From: Clostridium_AI sp002297865 | GTDB lineage: Bacteria > Bacillota > Clostridia > Lachnospirales > Lachnospiraceae | Direction of reading: 5' to 3' | Length of the DNA: 32,989 nt | Assembly (NCBI GenBank): GCA_937903005.1 | Contig: CALFNR010000158.1 | Location: forward strand, 1-32,989 | In this document: one piece after another, positions 30,698-32,989 of the stretch | Position numbering within the stretch: position 1 is the stretch's first letter | Layout: the number at the start of each line of letters is the position of its first letter | The notes under the pieces: model-generated | The model's database searches: none | Told to the model about the DNA's origin: nothing | What the model saw: the letters and a program-made list of their open reading frames with translations, nothing else | Program-made: the position numbers and the translations under genes

Positions 30698-31420
30698 ATG
30701 GATAATGGAGGCTCAGAAGAAATACAGATAGACCTATTACGCGCAGTTAAAGCAGTCATAAGACAATGGCCTATCCTTTTGTGTATTACATGTATTGCTG
30801 GCTGCATGGGATATGTTTATTTTTCAAAAGTTAATAGTTCGTACTTTACAACAAGTGGGAAAATATACGTAATCGATAGAGAAGAAACAGGGTTTACTTT
30901 GTCGATAGAAGATTTAGATGTTGGTAGCCGACTTGTAGAAGACTACAAAGAGTTAATCCAGAGCCGTTTTGTTTTAGAACGAGTGATAAAGAGGTTACAA
31001 TTGGGAATTACATACGAAGACTTATTAACATGTGTTAGTGTGAATAGTCCAATTGATACACGTATTATTGAAATTGAAGTAAAGTATGAAAAGAGTAAAA
31101 CAGCACAGAACATTCTCAATGCTATTGAAATTATCACGTGTAATGACTTGGCATATAAGCTTGGAACAGAACATCCAACTATAGTGGAAAAAGCATGTGA
31201 GACCGAAAAGCATTATAAATATTCTCCAGTGGTAAAGGCAATAGAAATTATGTTTATTACAATATTCCTACTATCCGGATTACTAGGATTTGCCGATATG
31301 GTTAATATGAATATTCGTTATAAAGAGGATGTTGTGCAAAACTTGGATATGAATTTGATTGGAAGAGTATCATATGTTTCGACAAGAACTATGAGAAAAG
31401 TAGAAAAAGCTAGAAAGTAG
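30698..31420 (+). CDS. Wzz/CapA-like polysaccharide chain-length protein
   Basis: 240 residues. The N-terminus IQIDLLRAVKAVIRQWPILL leads into the first membrane helix (about 24-46). An extracytoplasmic region carries TSGKIYVIDREETGFTLSIE and SRFVLERVIKRLQLGITYED, typical of Wzz/YveK proteins. A second helix lies at about 180-202, followed by a short basic cytoplasmic tail (TRTMRKVEKARK). It is expected to work with the following ATPase in capsule or exopolysaccharide export and length control. AAGGGGGAATAGC precedes ATG 30698. The usual proline-rich motif before TM2 is reduced to KYSPVVKAIEIM. Confidence 0.85.
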   Translation: MDNGGSEEIQIDLLRAVKAVIRQWPILLCITCIAGCMGYVYFSKVNSSYFTTSGKIYVIDREETGFTLSIEDLDVGSRLVEDYKELIQSRFVLERVIKRLQLGITYEDLLTCVSVNSPIDTRIIEIEVKYEKSKTAQNILNAIEIITCNDLAYKLGTEHPTIVEKACETEKHYKYSPVVKAIEIMFITIFLLSGLLGFADMVNMNIRYKEDVVQNLDMNLIGRVSYVSTRTMRKVEKARK

Positions 31421-31436
31421 AAATTGAGAGGAGACT

Positions 31437-32090
31437 ATGGATAATTTAGAAGTTGCACTGGATATAAAAAATGGTTTAGAAAAAGTAATCAGAAAACAAA
31501 TAGGAGAACTGAATGCAAACTTAAAGATTCAGAATGAGGAGTGTTCTTCTATTCTTTTTACTAGCACATATACAGGTGAAGGAAAAAGTACAATATCCCT
31601 TTATCTTGCCATTTCATTAAGCAGAAGTGACAAAAAGACAGTTTGGATAGACTGTAATTATCATAAGAGGAAAACTGCCTATAAGATAAGAAATGTAAAG
31701 AAGGAGCAGGAAGCCGGAAAGAATTGGGGACTTTTGGATTACCTGGAGACTTCTTGTAACTTGGATGAAATTATATATCCAGTGAATAATGAGAAACTGC
31801 ATGTTATACCGATTGGAAGTGTAGGAAAGGGGGCTCCTGAGCTATTTGAAAAGACATGTTTTCGAGAGTTAATGACGAAGCTTTGTGAAGAGTACGATTA
31901 TGTAATACTGGACTCTTCCGCAGCTGGAAAATATGTTGATAGTAAGATTTTAGCTTCCAAATGTGACGGGGTGGTATATGTCATTGAATACAATAGAGTG
32001 AAAAAAACGTTAGTAAAAGACACAGTAGAAAATTTAAAAAAATGTAAAGGAAATATTCTAGGTGCTGTAATAAACAAGTCGCAAATTTAA
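31437..32090 (+). CDS. CpsD/CapB-like BY-kinase family ATPase
   Basis: 217 residues. Walker A is STYTGEGKST (43-52), Walker A' is VWIDCN (69-74) and Walker B is YVILDSSAA (155-163). These are the three ATP motifs of bacterial tyrosine kinases of capsule loci, and the Wzz-like activator partner lies directly upstream. In contrast to most CpsD/YwqD proteins there is no tyrosine-rich C-terminal tail: the protein ends GAVINKSQI just after the P-loop domain. The usual TPP after the Walker B aspartate is SSA. It may be an ATPase without the normal autophosphorylation cluster. GAGAGGAGACT precedes ATG 31437. Confidence 0.82.
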   Translation: MDNLEVALDIKNGLEKVIRKQIGELNANLKIQNEECSSILFTSTYTGEGKSTISLYLAISLSRSDKKTVWIDCNYHKRKTAYKIRNVKKEQEAGKNWGLLDYLETSCNLDEIIYPVNNEKLHVIPIGSVGKGAPELFEKTCFRELMTKLCEEYDYVILDSSAAGKYVDSKILASKCDGVVYVIEYNRVKKTLVKDTVENLKKCKGNILGAVINKSQI

Positions 32091-32297
32091 AATCAAAAGG
32101 ATGTTAAAATATTTCTATTCATTTTAAGCAAATGTGTCATTTGTTTGTCTATGTTTTCTAGAGCAATGTTCTTTAAACTAAATAATCACCAAATGTACAA
32201 AATTAATAGGAGGGGGAGTTCTTTCTGTTAATATTTAGTAACTTATTTAAAAGAAGATTATTGTCAACTCATTTGATAGAATAAGGTAGGGATTAAG

Positions 32298-32989
32298 ATG
32301 AACAATGAAGTGAAAGAATACGCAAGAATGAAAAGTAAGAATAATGATAATGATAACTATTCAAGTAGCGTAAAGTGGAAAAATTTTAAAGGAGCTTTTA
32401 AACCTGAGATTTATCTAGTTTTGTTCGATGTGGTAGCTGTTAATTTTGCATTCTTTTTTGGGCTTTGGATTCGCTTTGATTTTATGCTGTCAAAAATTCC
32501 AAAAGTATATTTTGATTCATTTATTCAGTTCATTCCAGTATATACTATATTTGTGTTAATGATGTTTCATTTTTTGCACTTATATAGAAGTATATGGCGT
32601 TTTTCCAGTTATAATGAACTACACTTGCTTACAGTCGCAACATTCTTTGCTATGATATTTCATTGCGTTGGAATAACCGTATTCATACATAGAATGCCAG
32701 CATCCTATTTTATTGTGGGTGGAATGCTTCAATTTCTTCTAACTGTTGGAATCAGATTTTCTTATCGGTTTGTTCTATTAATGAGAAAAATAAGAAGAAA
32801 AGATGCTTATGCTGGGAATTATCATAAAGCAATGATTATTGGTGCTGGTTCGGCTGGACGAATTCTTATTAGGGATATTTTGAGTTCAAGCGAAACAAAT
32901 ATTAAACCTTGCTGTATTATTGACGATGACCCTTATAAGTGGGGGCGATATATTGATGGAGTGCCAATCGTTGGCGGTCGAGATGACAT
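32298..32989 (+). CDS. CapD/PglF-like membrane nucleotide-sugar dehydratase, 3' end outside window
   Basis: 230 codons are visible from ATG 32298 and the frame is still open at the window end. A polar N-terminus (about 1-35) is followed by four membrane helices (about 38-58, 75-95, 110-130 and 135-155). The Rossmann fold then begins with AMIIGAGSAGRILIRDI, whose GxGxxG binds NAD(P), and continues CCIIDDDPYKWGRYIDGVPI. This is the design of CapD/PglF/WbpM-type UDP-sugar 4,6-dehydratases, which make precursors for surface polysaccharides. Catalytic residues lie beyond the window. AGGTAGGG precedes the start. It continues the locus begun by the Wzz and CpsD-like genes. Confidence 0.85.
   Translation, partial: MNNEVKEYARMKSKNNDNDNYSSSVKWKNFKGAFKPEIYLVLFDVVAVNFAFFFGLWIRFDFMLSKIPKVYFDSFIQFIPVYTIFVLMMFHFLHLYRSIWRFSSYNELHLLTVATFFAMIFHCVGITVFIHRMPASYFIVGGMLQFLLTVGIRFSYRFVLLMRKIRRKDAYAGNYHKAMIIGAGSAGRILIRDILSSSETNIKPCCIIDDDPYKWGRYIDGVPIVGGRDD

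Noticed and set aside
32129..32143. CAAATG/CATTTG hairpin after the CpsD-like gene
   Set aside because: Six AT-rich pairs with a three-base loop and no continuous T-run are too weak to call a terminator.

Overview
The window looks like a low-GC, Gram-positive, motile anaerobe of the Lachnospiraceae type (class Clostridia). This assignment rests on gene order and protein style, not on a database match. The supporting traits are a single collinear fla/che operon running into rpsB-tsf, a FliY with two CheC-like phosphatase sites in place of a short FliN, the CheC/CheD/CheW/CheB adaptation set, FlhF-FlhG, motAB inside the operon, AT-rich codon use and strong AGGAGG ribosome binding sites. Every supported gene is on the + strand.

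Layout. (1) Positions 2-7170: the middle of the flagellar operon, with motE (5' end outside the window), fliK, flgD, a TIGR02530-type operon protein, flgE, flbD, motA, motB and fliL. (2) Positions 7188-12169: an internal sigma-A-type promoter with a hairpin at the predicted 5' end of its RNA, then fliM, fliY, cheY, fliO, fliP, fliQ and fliR. (3) Positions 12205-18198: flhB, flhA, flhF, flhG and a YcgR/PilZ c-di-GMP receptor. (4) Positions 18199-24110: cheB, cheA, cheW, cheC, cheD, a small membrane protein and sigD. (5) Positions 24141-27337: a poorly characterised operon tail made of a FapA/DUF342 protein, a 104-residue polar protein, a SwrB-position membrane/HTH protein and an MltG-like protein without its catalytic domain. 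(6) Positions 27351-29336: a second clear promoter, rpsB, tsf and a strong intrinsic terminator. I see no convincing terminator before this one, so the first 29 kb may be one long transcription unit with internal promoters.

From 29332 the character changes. A 14-bp inverted repeat overlaps the tsf terminator. It is followed by a densely paired, unrecognised RNA-like region that ends in a short terminator hairpin directly before the ribosome binding site of a membrane-anchored ComEC-like metallo-beta-lactamase protein. Next comes a decayed NUDIX hydrolase whose start, middle and end can still be read in about 155 bases. Last is the beginning of a polysaccharide locus: a Wzz-like chain-length protein, a CpsD-like ATPase and a CapD/PglF-like membrane dehydratase cut by the window end.

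How the parts fit. MotE, FliK, FlgD and FlgE build and measure the rod-hook. FliM, FliY, FliO, FliP, FliQ, FliR, FlhA and FlhB form the C-ring and export gate. FlhF and FlhG set flagellar placement and number. MotAB powers rotation, and the PilZ protein is a likely c-di-GMP brake on it. CheA, CheW, CheY, CheB, CheC, CheD and FliY process chemotactic signals. SigD switches on late genes. CheR, FliN as a separate protein, FlgM and flagellin are not in the window. The least explained material is non-coding: the 29384-29527 element, the flgE-flbD hairpin and the flgE leader.
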